This document shows positions 9,969 through 19,275 of a DNA stretch of 64,000 nucleotides, in pieces. Made by a program: the position numbers and the translations under genes. The DNA comes from an uncultured bacterium (GTDB lineage Bacteria > Bacteroidota > Bacteroidia > Bacteroidales > Bacteroidaceae), in contig CALZTP010000003.1 in the NCBI GenBank assembly GCA_945829115.1, positions 1-64,000 on the forward strand, in the 5' to 3' direction. Position 1 is the first letter of the stretch; every line of letters begins with the position of its first letter. The notes below the pieces were generated by a model that was not told where the DNA came from, did no database searches, and worked only from the letters and a program-made list of their open reading frames with translations.

Positions 9969-11714
9969 TTATAATGCTACTTTCTTACCGTTTATGATGT
10001 ACACTCCACGACCCAAAGACTTCACGTCACCATACACCCTTCTACCGTCAAGAGTATAAATAGCGTTAGCCGTTGTATTGACATCGATGATTGTATTTTC
10101 AATTCCAGAGATAATGTTTGAGTCACTTCCACCCATGAAATTGAAGTCTATTGTACCGTCAGGGTTCTGCACGATGTCTGTTATTGGCTTGCCCATGGTA
10201 GCCTTTCCGTTATAGAGCTTTGCGAACGGCTTTGACGTATCTGTGAGCTGGTTGTTTCCATTGCAAGGATAGAGAGAATAATCGCCACCGTCATCGTAGT
10301 TCCAGTTCTGCTCAGAATCGGCATTAAAGAAGGTGAATCGCTCGTGGTCGTTGTCCCAGTCTTTGTAAGCATCTCCATACATACCGCTATAGTTCAGGAT
10401 GGAGTTTACGGTGTTTCTGTTCCAGAGCGACTGCTTATAGTCACAGTGCATGATCATGAGACCGCTGGTAGGGATATGAGCATCAAAAATATCTGTACCC
10501 TTCTGACGGTTTTCCAGGATGTAATATTCATTTGAAAAGTCGTCATTGTAGATCACGAAAGCCATACCATATTGTTGCCCCGTAGCAGGAAAGTTCTTTA
10601 CCGTAGTTGGCTCGTTGAGAACGATAGGTTCCAGCCATCCAGCCACCCATTTCTCGTAAGCAGTATAGTTAGCAGGAGAGAAAGCGTTGTTGTTGTAGTT
10701 TCCAGAAGACATAATGTCGTAGTGTCCCATTCCATACTGCTTTGTATACTGAGTATCGTAAAGGTCTACGAGTCCGAGGCAATGAGAGAACTCGTGACAA
10801 ATAGAACCTATTCCGTCAACATTCTTTCTTGCACCATTTGCAGTCTTGTTGTATGTATACTCACTTGAACAAGCATATGTGTTCACCTTCACCCCATTAT
10901 CTTTTGTCTGGTAAGAACTGTTATAGTCAGAGGTGGTGAGCTGTCCCTTGTGAGGCCAGATGAGGTTATCGTCGTTAGAGACATGCTGTCCGAGGTCAGC
11001 ATATATTACATACACCTGGTCGGCATAACCGTCACCATCCCAGTCGTAGTTTGTGAAGTCCACCTCCTCATCAGCCATTTGACATGCGAGAGCAATCATC
11101 TCTCCACATTTCTTGTCTTGACGTCCATTGGCATCTCCTCCGTAATAAGCATATCCGTTAGGCATATCATAAGGTCCTACGACGTCAAAGGTAAGGTCGA
11201 AGAGACCGTTGCTTTGTATATAGTAATAATCATGTACACTGCCTACATGTCCGCTTGTGCTGGTGTAGTTCTCATTGTTTGCGACCTTGTTATAGTAGCT
11301 TTTTCCATGGAATTTATTGAACTTCTTGTCAGAGAAATTCACGAGGATGATAAGTCCTTTCTTCTTTCCAACAAAAGCACCTGCTGCACCTCGAGTCTTT
11401 GCTGCTCGTGTTTTCTGCATAATGGCTACATTTGCCTGAGTCTCAGCAATTCTTCTTGGCTCAGCATCTTTCAGTAGCTTTTGAACATCAATGCTCTCAT
11501 ATGTAGTGTCTCCAGCAACACGTTTGTAGCACTTGCCGTCTTCGGCTTGCCACCAGCTGCAGAATTCGTCTCCTCTAAGTTCAGCGACCACTTTTTTCCC
11601 GTCTGCGAGAGTAAGTGTAGTCTTAATGCCTCTCATGGCAGGCACTGCATTGGCAGAAACAGCGAAAGAGCTGCAAGCCAAAGCGATGAGTAAAGATTTC
11701 TTAAGTATGTTCAT
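9969..11714 (-). CDS. Secreted M6-family metalloprotease with C-terminal sorting-like tail
   Basis: HEFSHCLGLVDLYD zinc motif, signal peptide, C-terminal YTLDGRRVYG…GVYIINGKKVAL. Confidence 0.85.
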   Translation of the reverse strand: MNILKKSLLIALACSSFAVSANAVPAMRGIKTTLTLADGKKVVAELRGDEFCSWWQAEDGKCYKRVAGDTTYESIDVQKLLKDAEPRRIAETQANVAIMQKTRAAKTRGAAGAFVGKKKGLIILVNFSDKKFNKFHGKSYYNKVANNENYTSTSGHVGSVHDYYYIQSNGLFDLTFDVVGPYDMPNGYAYYGGDANGRQDKKCGEMIALACQMADEEVDFTNYDWDGDGYADQVYVIYADLGQHVSNDDNLIWPHKGQLTTSDYNSSYQTKDNGVKVNTYACSSEYTYNKTANGARKNVDGIGSICHEFSHCLGLVDLYDTQYTKQYGMGHYDIMSSGNYNNNAFSPANYTAYEKWVAGWLEPIVLNEPTTVKNFPATGQQYGMAFVIYNDDFSNEYYILENRQKGTDIFDAHIPTSGLMIMHCDYKQSLWNRNTVNSILNYSGMYGDAYKDWDNDHERFTFFNADSEQNWNYDDGGDYSLYPCNGNNQLTDTSKPFAKLYNGKATMGKPITDIVQNPDGTIDFNFMGGSDSNIISGIENTIIDVNTTANAIYTLDGRRVYGDVKSLGRGVYIINGKKVAL

Positions 11715-11849
11715 CTGTCGATATGATTTATATAAGTGAATAAATTATGCGTAAATTGACAGTAAGTGACGTATGTTTATCACGGAAAGATTATTTCTAA
11801 CTAATGTTTCCCCTATAAGAAAAAGAGAAGTCTAATTAAAGCGAAGAAT

Positions 11850-11890
11850 GCGTGAAACGCCGGAATTGATTAAAACCCGGAGTTTCACGC
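11850..11890 (-). terminator. Hairpin terminator after the SusCD-associated lipoprotein gene
   Basis: gcgtgaaac…gtttcacgc with additional ccgg/ccgg pairing. Confidence 0.65.
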
Positions 11891-11914
11891 TTGAAATTAT
11901 AGTATTCTAAGAGA

Positions 11915-13774
11915 TTACTTTCTCAGAGAAGTTGCAGTGAAAGGAACAGGAGCCCACTTATTCCATGTTCTCTCCTGCTTTCTCAGAGCAGCCGCCTTGC
12001 GTGCTTTTGCAATAGCGTTAGCGAGCTTAGCAGCTTCTGCACGCTCTTGTACTGCGAAGAGGTCACGCTCGCAAGCGTAGCAAGCACCGTCAGGTGTTGC
12101 ATAGAAGTTATGGAATACGTAGTAGTCCTTTGACTCAAGATAATATGAGTGGAAGTTGTTCTTCAATACCGCTTGCGCAAGATCTGGCATATCGATGATA
12201 TCCTTACAGAATGTGTATGTATCGTACACTCGGATTGCTTCACCATCGCCATTTACGAAACCACTCTCAATACCATTAGTGATAATCTGTCCGTTATCAA
12301 GCATAGAGAAGTATAGCGGAGTACCCTCGAAAAGGAACGGATCAAGATAGAACTTTGTTGGGTCGCTATCGTTCTGATAGAGAGTAGCCTCACCCTCAAC
12401 CATCTCTTCTGTCAATACGCCGAGAGCATCTGAGAAGAAGAGTTCGCTGATGTCCTTATTACCGATTTGGAATATTCCAAGTGCAACAGGAGTCCAAGTA
12501 TCTGCTCCATCCTTGCTTGAGCGCAGGTCAACGGAAACAGCAGTATATGTCTGTCCTATGCCCGTTTCGTCGCAAGCAACGAGAATGAAGAAATGCTTTC
12601 CAGATTTCTCATAAGTAACAGAAACCTCACCACTTTCAGAAACAGAAGGAACCTCAAGAGTTCCGTTTATCATTCCCTCAAGAACTGCAGACGGATTATC
12701 ACCAGAAGCAACGAGAGCATATTTTGCGGTAACGACATCAGCACCGAGAGTGACATTGAATAGAGCATGGTCTACATCTTTAGTGTCTGTGTATCGTCCG
12801 GTGTATTCAGCAGCGAGAGCGTAGTCAGCAATCTTTGAACCTGGGAGAGCAACTGCAGTCATACCGTTATTACCAGCATACTGAGGATTACCTGGGTTAT
12901 AGTCAGCCATTTCTATAGTCATAGACTTCTCTGGCATTGTTATCACACCATTCTTCAGAGTACCGAAGATGTCTGGTCTATTCTGCTTAACTACATCCAA
13001 TGTATATCCGTTGTCAAGGAAGAACTGAACAAGACTTCCGACTGTAATCTGACCATATCCATAGTTAGCCTCTGAAGCATAAGAATGGAAGTATACAAAG
13101 TCAGGGTCAGTAGCATCAATTACCCACCAGTAATCCTTTGAAGTGTCATAATCTTCATCCCCATTTAAAGGATAAGCCTTTCCATAGACATTCTTCATAC
13201 GATACATACCAGGGTTCACAATGCTCTTCTCCATATATACGCTATATTTCACGTTAGGAACATTGAAGAACGTTGTAATACAGTCTTCGCGATAGTAGCC
13301 GTAAGAATTATTCTCATTGAAAGGAACCCACTCTGTAGCACCTGCTTTGAATGTGAATGCGCTTACACCGTAAGTAGTGTCAATGCCCTCACCTCCAACA
13401 GTGATTGTACCACCAGTGTACTCACCGTATACGAGTTTCTCTGGGTCGTAAGAGATTGTGATAGTAGCAACGTTCTTTCCATCAGCGAATGTTGCAGATG
13501 CAGGAACGGTATAGATGTTTCCCTCTCCAGGAGTAAATGTGAGAGGCACAGTGAGTTCACCATTGGTGTCAACACGATATATGTTGACGTCGAAACTGCT
13601 TGATTTCTTATCAACAGTAATTGTTGTCGCTTGGTCTTTGTTGAAGTACACCTGAGAAGAAGGAACAGTAGCCTGCTCATACTCGTACTTATCGGTACAA
13701 GAGCTGATTCCAAAAGCAACGAGGCTAATCAATACCAGCGAGAAAAGTTTTGTTATCTTTTTCATTGTTGTCAA
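11915..13774 (-). CDS. SusCD-associated surface lipoprotein (SusE/F position), unknown ligand
   Basis: Signal peptide with ISSC lipobox, downstream of susC/susD; beta-rich N-terminus; basic Ala/Lys/Arg-rich C-terminus. Confidence 0.7.
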   Translation of the reverse strand: MTTMKKITKLFSLVLISLVAFGISSCTDKYEYEQATVPSSQVYFNKDQATTITVDKKSSSFDVNIYRVDTNGELTVPLTFTPGEGNIYTVPASATFADGKNVATITISYDPEKLVYGEYTGGTITVGGEGIDTTYGVSAFTFKAGATEWVPFNENNSYGYYREDCITTFFNVPNVKYSVYMEKSIVNPGMYRMKNVYGKAYPLNGDEDYDTSKDYWWVIDATDPDFVYFHSYASEANYGYGQITVGSLVQFFLDNGYTLDVVKQNRPDIFGTLKNGVITMPEKSMTIEMADYNPGNPQYAGNNGMTAVALPGSKIADYALAAEYTGRYTDTKDVDHALFNVTLGADVVTAKYALVASGDNPSAVLEGMINGTLEVPSVSESGEVSVTYEKSGKHFFILVACDETGIGQTYTAVSVDLRSSKDGADTWTPVALGIFQIGNKDISELFFSDALGVLTEEMVEGEATLYQNDSDPTKFYLDPFLFEGTPLYFSMLDNGQIITNGIESGFVNGDGEAIRVYDTYTFCKDIIDMPDLAQAVLKNNFHSYYLESKDYYVFHNFYATPDGACYACERDLFAVQERAEAAKLANAIAKARKAAALRKQERTWNKWAPVPFTATSLRK

Positions 13775-13784
13775 TTTTTTAAGG

Positions 13785-13879
13785 GGCAGGTTCTGAAAAT
13801 CCGTTTCTTTTTCAAAAAGGCTATGATTGTTCGTTGAAGAATCTCAGCTATTCGGAGAGCGAGATTTTCAGCACCTGCC
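13785..13879 (-). promoter_or_regulatory. Long-range hairpin in the susD / lipoprotein intergenic region
   Basis: ggcaggttctgaaaatc (13785-13801) pairs with gattttcagcacctgcc (13863-13879), 16/17. Confidence 0.5.
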
Positions 13880-13888
13880 ATGACTTGT

Positions 13889-15523
13889 TTATTCTGACCA
13901 AGGAGTATATGCGCCAGTAGGATCAGGATTGTTCATACCCACGAGAGCCTGGTTGTTTTGAGACTCAGTACGTACAATCACGTAGTTCATCCAAGCCGGA
14001 CGTCCGTTAGTATTAAATCTTGCGAGATCATCGTCCCAGTTAGTACCAGAGTATCCACGTGTCACGCTGTAGTTCAGACGTTTGATATCAAAGAATGTCT
14101 GTCCCTCGCCCCAGAATTCTACACGCTTCTGGAAAACGATCTCCTCAATGATATCGTCCTTAGAAGAAACACGAGTAGCATAATAAGGGTCGCGATACTG
14201 AGCCATGAAGCTCTTGAGGAGTTCAAGACCAGCAGCTTCGTTCTGATGAGCTGCAGCCTCAGCCTCAATGAAGTACATTTCCTCAACACGCATAATTGGA
14301 TAGCATGAAGCAGCACCAACGGTGTTAGTAGCCACATTTCCCTCATTAGGACGGAACTTGAGAGCTGTGTAAGGAGGCATCATCTCGAGGAGAGCATCCT
14401 TCACTTCAGGAATCATGCGAGTCTTCTCACGGAGATTAGATCCCTCTGGAGCGAGGAACTGCACCTTTCTGAAGTCAGTCTCGCTGATTCGCTCATACAT
14501 ACTCTTATCCATCTGTGAGAACATTCCTGTAGCAACACCTGTATAACCAAATGTTGTCTGGTTAGAACGCCATGAAGTCCAGTTAATGATACCCGTCTTC
14601 ACAGTGCCATCCTCACTTGTCTGCTTAGCTCCCCACATCCACTTGCTGATATCGTTGAAACCAGTAGTGATGTTGTTGCAGTCTTCTTCTGTCATAGGAG
14701 CCACGCGAGCCTGATCAATTGCCTTGCGAGCATACTCCTGCGCCTTTGCGTAATCTTCTACCCACATGTATAGACGTGCCTTAAGTCCGTATACGCAAGC
14801 GAGGTCAGGAAGGGTGTTGTCGCTGAAGCTTTTGAGGTTTTTAATATATTCCTCAGCATCATTGAGGTCTTTTTCTATGAATTCCTTCATCTGCTGACGT
14901 GTAGCACGAGGATTGTTCTTAGCAGCAGTCTGATCCATATCAGCTGTTACGATAGGTACAGTAAGGTTGAGCACATCATTACCATCAACATTGATATTAG
15001 AAGTCTTGTCGTTTGGCAAGAACTCGTAGCAACGAGCCATGTCAAGATAGATAAGCGCACGGTAAGCAAGACCAGCACCGAGGTATCCAAGCTGAGTAGG
15101 TGATGCTGTCTCTGGATTTACAGAGCCCACCATAGTATTACAAGCAAGAACGAAAGCGTTGTAATAATTATAGATGTACTGTGTAATGAGGTATCCTTCA
15201 CCCTGAGCGAGGTTCTCACGCCAAGGAGTGAAGTGGTCGTAACCAAGGTTTGAGTGCATATAGTCACCTGTCTGTACGTCACGGATAGTCATCATTGCAC
15301 CGTATCCGAATGCGAAGTGTCCGAATCCGTCAGGATCTGCAACATTGAAGTTTGATGGCAGAGCCATGAGTGCCGCCTCTGCAGAAGAGGTAGACTGCTG
15401 AATCTGAGATTCAGTTGCCACGGTAGTAGGGAAAGTCTCTTCAATACATGAAGTCATGGAAGAGAGTGACACCGCAGCAATCGTCATGCCCATTGTATAT
15501 TTTAATATTTTCTTTGTTTCCAT
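13889..15523 (-). CDS. RagB/SusD family nutrient-uptake outer membrane lipoprotein
   Basis: SusD architecture, MTSC lipobox, directly downstream of SusC. Confidence 0.92.
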   Translation of the reverse strand: METKKILKYTMGMTIAAVSLSSMTSCIEETFPTTVATESQIQQSTSSAEAALMALPSNFNVADPDGFGHFAFGYGAMMTIRDVQTGDYMHSNLGYDHFTPWRENLAQGEGYLITQYIYNYYNAFVLACNTMVGSVNPETASPTQLGYLGAGLAYRALIYLDMARCYEFLPNDKTSNINVDGNDVLNLTVPIVTADMDQTAAKNNPRATRQQMKEFIEKDLNDAEEYIKNLKSFSDNTLPDLACVYGLKARLYMWVEDYAKAQEYARKAIDQARVAPMTEEDCNNITTGFNDISKWMWGAKQTSEDGTVKTGIINWTSWRSNQTTFGYTGVATGMFSQMDKSMYERISETDFRKVQFLAPEGSNLREKTRMIPEVKDALLEMMPPYTALKFRPNEGNVATNTVGAASCYPIMRVEEMYFIEAEAAAHQNEAAGLELLKSFMAQYRDPYYATRVSSKDDIIEEIVFQKRVEFWGEGQTFFDIKRLNYSVTRGYSGTNWDDDLARFNTNGRPAWMNYVIVRTESQNNQALVGMNNPDPTGAYTPWSE

Positions 15524-15542
15524 ATTATATTCTCTTATTCGA

Positions 15543-18500
15543 TTAGAATGTTACAGTTATACCACCAGAAACAGTACGTACTGGACGATAGTAAGCATTT
15601 CCGCTACCACCTGCGATGCTCTGACGAGGGTCGAGACCCTGACGCTTAGACCATGTCCAAACGTTGTCAGCGACAGCATAGAGACGAATCTTCTGTAGTC
15701 CGAGGCTCTTTATCCAGCTCTGGTCGAATGTATATCCAAGAGTGATATTTGCGAGAGAGAGGTAAGATGCAGATATAAGGAATCGGTCGCAAGCAGAGTT
15801 CATATACTGGTCGTTAAACTGCATACGTGGTATATTGCTGTTTGGATTCTCTGCAGAGTATGCGTTGAGGATATCTGCATGGATTGCCTGACCACGGCTG
15901 AGTCCCATAAGGCTTGCATAAGAGCTATCGTATGTCTGACCACCGAGCTGATACTGGAAGTCAACAGAGAAGTCAAAGCCCTTGAAAGAAACAGAGGTAC
16001 CGAAACCGCCGTATACGTCAGGCATCATGTCGCCCATGAGGTAATCGTCAGCCTCTGAGCTCTTCTCTACGAGCATCTGACCAACAATCTTACGCTTCTT
16101 CACGCCAGCGTAGTTATCGTCAACCTTATTTCCATCAAGGTCATAGTACTGGTCGTGAGGTTTGCCTTCTGCGTCCTTATACTTTTCGTATACGTTCTTG
16201 TAGTAGAGAGCAACACCAACCTTAGAAGGGTCGAATTTAATTTCCGCTTTCTCATCTGTTGGATCGTAAGTCAATTTATAGTTATCCTCTGTATAAACGC
16301 CAGCATACTTCTTTGTCATGTAAGTGTAACGGCTCTCGCCCTCCATGAAGAAGTAGTTGCCAGAAGAGTAACCGAGACCGATACCATCGCGATACTGTTT
16401 CTTGCGCTCTTCAGAAAGCTTAGTAATCTCGTTGTGGTTTGTTGTAAGGTTCGCATATACGTTCCAAGTGAGGTCACGTGTAGAGATTACGTCAGCGTGG
16501 ATGTCGATTTCAACACCTCTGTTGATCATGTTACCAACGTTATCGTAGTATCCTGTCCAACCGAAAGAAGGAGGCAGTGGTACCCAAGAGAGCATGTCGG
16601 TAGTACGGTTGTTATAGTACTCGATACCACCCCAGATGCGGTGCTTGAGGAAAGAGAAGTCGAAACCGATGTTGAACTTCGCATTCTTCTCCCAAGAGAT
16701 GTCAGGGTTACCAAGAGAGCTTGGGTTCAGCGCAACCTGATCGTTAGAGTTGTCGATAGAGAAGTACTTTGTATATTGATAAGAACCAATCTGGTCGTTA
16801 CCATTCTCACCGTAAGAAGCCTTGAACTTCAGCTCGTCAACCCAGTCAACATCGAAGAACTTCTCCTTGTTGATGAGCCAGCCGCCACCGAATGACCAGA
16901 ATGTTCCCCACCAGCTATCCTTATGGAAGCGAGAAGAAGCCTGGCGCATCACAGAAACAGAAGCGAAGTAGCGCTCGTCGAAGTTATACATAGCACGGCT
17001 GAGCCATGACTCTGTATTATACTCAGACATAGAAGAGTTACCAGATTTCATTACAACGGCACCTGCGAGCTCCTTGTTGTCAACCGAGAACTGGTTGCTC
17101 TTGGTTGCCCAGAGGTCATAGCCGTAAGAACGGTAGTACTCATGACCGAGCATAACCTCGATGTCGTGCTTTCCGAAGATCTGTCTCCAGTTGATACGCT
17201 GCTGGTAGTTGTAAGACCATGTTCTTGCATGCTCCTTAGACACCATACCCTTGCTGGCAACATATTGTCCGAAGAATGGGTTTGTTGTAGAAGTGAAACG
17301 GCTCTCGTTGAGATAAACGTTATTGATAGAAGTTACGGTGAATCCGTAAGGGAGAGTGAGCTGTGCAGTACCTGTTCCATTGAATGTATTACCCTCTGTG
17401 TTGCTTGTGTTGAGCTGGTTGTTAGAGAGAGGGTTTGCATTTGTAAGGAACGGACGTGGGTTTGTGACATATCCCTCACCGTAGTCGTAACGCACGAGAC
17501 GAGAAGTTGGGTCGTAGATAATGTTTCCATCAGCGTCACGGATATAGAGCGGATAGATAGGAGCAACATTCATGAATGCGAAAACGTTTACAGAAGAGTT
17601 GCCATCACCTTCCTCGCCGAGGTCATTATAGTTGTAGTGACCGTAAGACATGTTACCAGAGAGCTTGAGCCAAGACTTCACCTGATAGTCAGCTTTGAGA
17701 CGACCAGTGAAACGCTTGTAGTCAGAAGCTGCTGTGATACCGTCGTTGCTGAGGTAGTTAGCAGAAGCATAGAATGTTCCACGCTCTGTAGAGCCAGTAG
17801 CTGTTACGGTATATTCCTGACGGAGGCTGTTGTTGTATAGCTCGTCCTCCCAATCGTCTGGAAGAAGGAGGAATGTTCCGTTCTTTGTTGTGCTGAGACG
17901 ACCGAGAGTAGCATTAGGGTTTAGCTTGCCGTTCTTACCGATGAGAGTCTGTCCCTCTGGAAGGGTATAAACATTATATCCAAGACCATAAGAACTTGTG
18001 CTGCAGAGGTTGTTGTTTGCCCATGCCCACGCCTGCTCGTCAGACATCTTTCCTACGTTCATAGCGTAGTTTTTAATGCCCTGGAACCAAGTCTCATAGT
18101 AGCCAGCAGGATCCTTAATGGTCTTATACTCAGGCACAGCTTTTGAGTTTGAACCCCACTTTGCGTCAAAGCTGATGGTAGCATCCTGACCACGCTTTCC
18201 TGCCTTTGTTGTGATAAGGATGACACCGTTACCACCACGTGCACCATAGAGAGCAGTGGAAGCAGCATCCTTGAGAACCGTCATGCTCTCAACGTCAGCA
18301 GGGTTTATATCATTGAGTGAGCCACCGTAAGGAGAACCGTCGACAACGATGAGCGGATTGTTTCCAGAGTTGATGGAGTTGATACCACGAATACGGATTG
18401 TTGGTGTAGAGCCTGGCTGTCCAGAAGCGCTATTGATCTGCACACCAGAAGCCTTACCTTTCAAGGCGTCAACAGCATTGGTTACCTGCACTTTGCCAAT

Positions 18501-18875
18501 TTCCTTTGAGTCGACAACGGCAGCAGAACCAGTGAAGGCACTCTTTTTCTGAGTACCGTATGCAATTACCATGACCTCGTCAAGAACCTTATCGTCTGAC
18601 GCGAGTCTGATAACCATGTTGTTCTTGGCGCGAGCCTCAGTCGTTTCCATACCTACGTATGAGAATACGAGTGTTGTGCCTTCTTTTACGTTTACGGTAA
18701 ACTTACCATGTACATCTGTAACGGCACCTTGGTTTTCACCTTTCACTTTTACTGTTGCTCCGATGACAGGCTCGTTGTCGGCCTCCGAAACCACAGTACC
18801 AGTGATAGCTGACTGTGCCCAAGCGGTGATTGTCGCTAATGTGCACAGAAGCATCAATGTGAGTTTTCTTTTCAT
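15543..18875 (-). CDS. SusC/RagA family TonB-dependent outer membrane transporter
   Basis: ITGTVVSEADNEPVIGATVKVKG CarboxypepD-like domain, plug ALKGKASGVQINSASGQPGSTPTIRIRGINSINSGNNPLIVVDG. Confidence 0.95.
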   Translation of the reverse strand: MKRKLTLMLLCTLATITAWAQSAITGTVVSEADNEPVIGATVKVKGENQGAVTDVHGKFTVNVKEGTTLVFSYVGMETTEARAKNNMVIRLASDDKVLDEVMVIAYGTQKKSAFTGSAAVVDSKEIGKVQVTNAVDALKGKASGVQINSASGQPGSTPTIRIRGINSINSGNNPLIVVDGSPYGGSLNDINPADVESMTVLKDAASTALYGARGGNGVILITTKAGKRGQDATISFDAKWGSNSKAVPEYKTIKDPAGYYETWFQGIKNYAMNVGKMSDEQAWAWANNNLCSTSSYGLGYNVYTLPEGQTLIGKNGKLNPNATLGRLSTTKNGTFLLLPDDWEDELYNNSLRQEYTVTATGSTERGTFYASANYLSNDGITAASDYKRFTGRLKADYQVKSWLKLSGNMSYGHYNYNDLGEEGDGNSSVNVFAFMNVAPIYPLYIRDADGNIIYDPTSRLVRYDYGEGYVTNPRPFLTNANPLSNNQLNTSNTEGNTFNGTGTAQLTLPYGFTVTSINNVYLNESRFTSTTNPFFGQYVASKGMVSKEHARTWSYNYQQRINWRQIFGKHDIEVMLGHEYYRSYGYDLWATKSNQFSVDNKELAGAVVMKSGNSSMSEYNTESWLSRAMYNFDERYFASVSVMRQASSRFHKDSWWGTFWSFGGGWLINKEKFFDVDWVDELKFKASYGENGNDQIGSYQYTKYFSIDNSNDQVALNPSSLGNPDISWEKNAKFNIGFDFSFLKHRIWGGIEYYNNRTTDMLSWVPLPPSFGWTGYYDNVGNMINRGVEIDIHADVISTRDLTWNVYANLTTNHNEITKLSEERKKQYRDGIGLGYSSGNYFFMEGESRYTYMTKKYAGVYTEDNYKLTYDPTDEKAEIKFDPSKVGVALYYKNVYEKYKDAEGKPHDQYYDLDGNKVDDNYAGVKKRKIVGQMLVEKSSEADDYLMGDMMPDVYGGFGTSVSFKGFDFSVDFQYQLGGQTYDSSYASLMGLSRGQAIHADILNAYSAENPNSNIPRMQFNDQYMNSACDRFLISASYLSLANITLGYTFDQSWIKSLGLQKIRLYAVADNVWTWSKRQGLDPRQSIAGGSGNAYYRPVRTVSGGITVTF

Positions 18876-19275
18876 AAACTAATTACTATTTGTTAAACAT
18901 ATTTTTACACCTTATTATATATATAGGCATTTAGCCTTATGAGTCTCGTTCGCCAGAACTATGCATGTTGATTATTTCCACAACAATATTCTTCTCTCAA
19001 AATGCGAGGAGGACGCAATTCTTGCATGAAAACTACATAATTTTGTGCAAAGTTAGTAAAAATTTATGTTAATAACTACTTTTTCACGCAAAAAATTCAT
19101 TATTTATTGAATTTTTCTTCATTTTGGTTGTTTTTTAGCAAGTAAGGTTATATTTTTCTCAATAAAAAAGAACTTTCTGCTAAAGATTTTAAATTGAAGG
19201 TTACAAGTAGTTTTTTCAGAAACGAACAAGCACTTATAGCAAAATACCGATGAAGGAATTCCGCAGATTGCGGAG

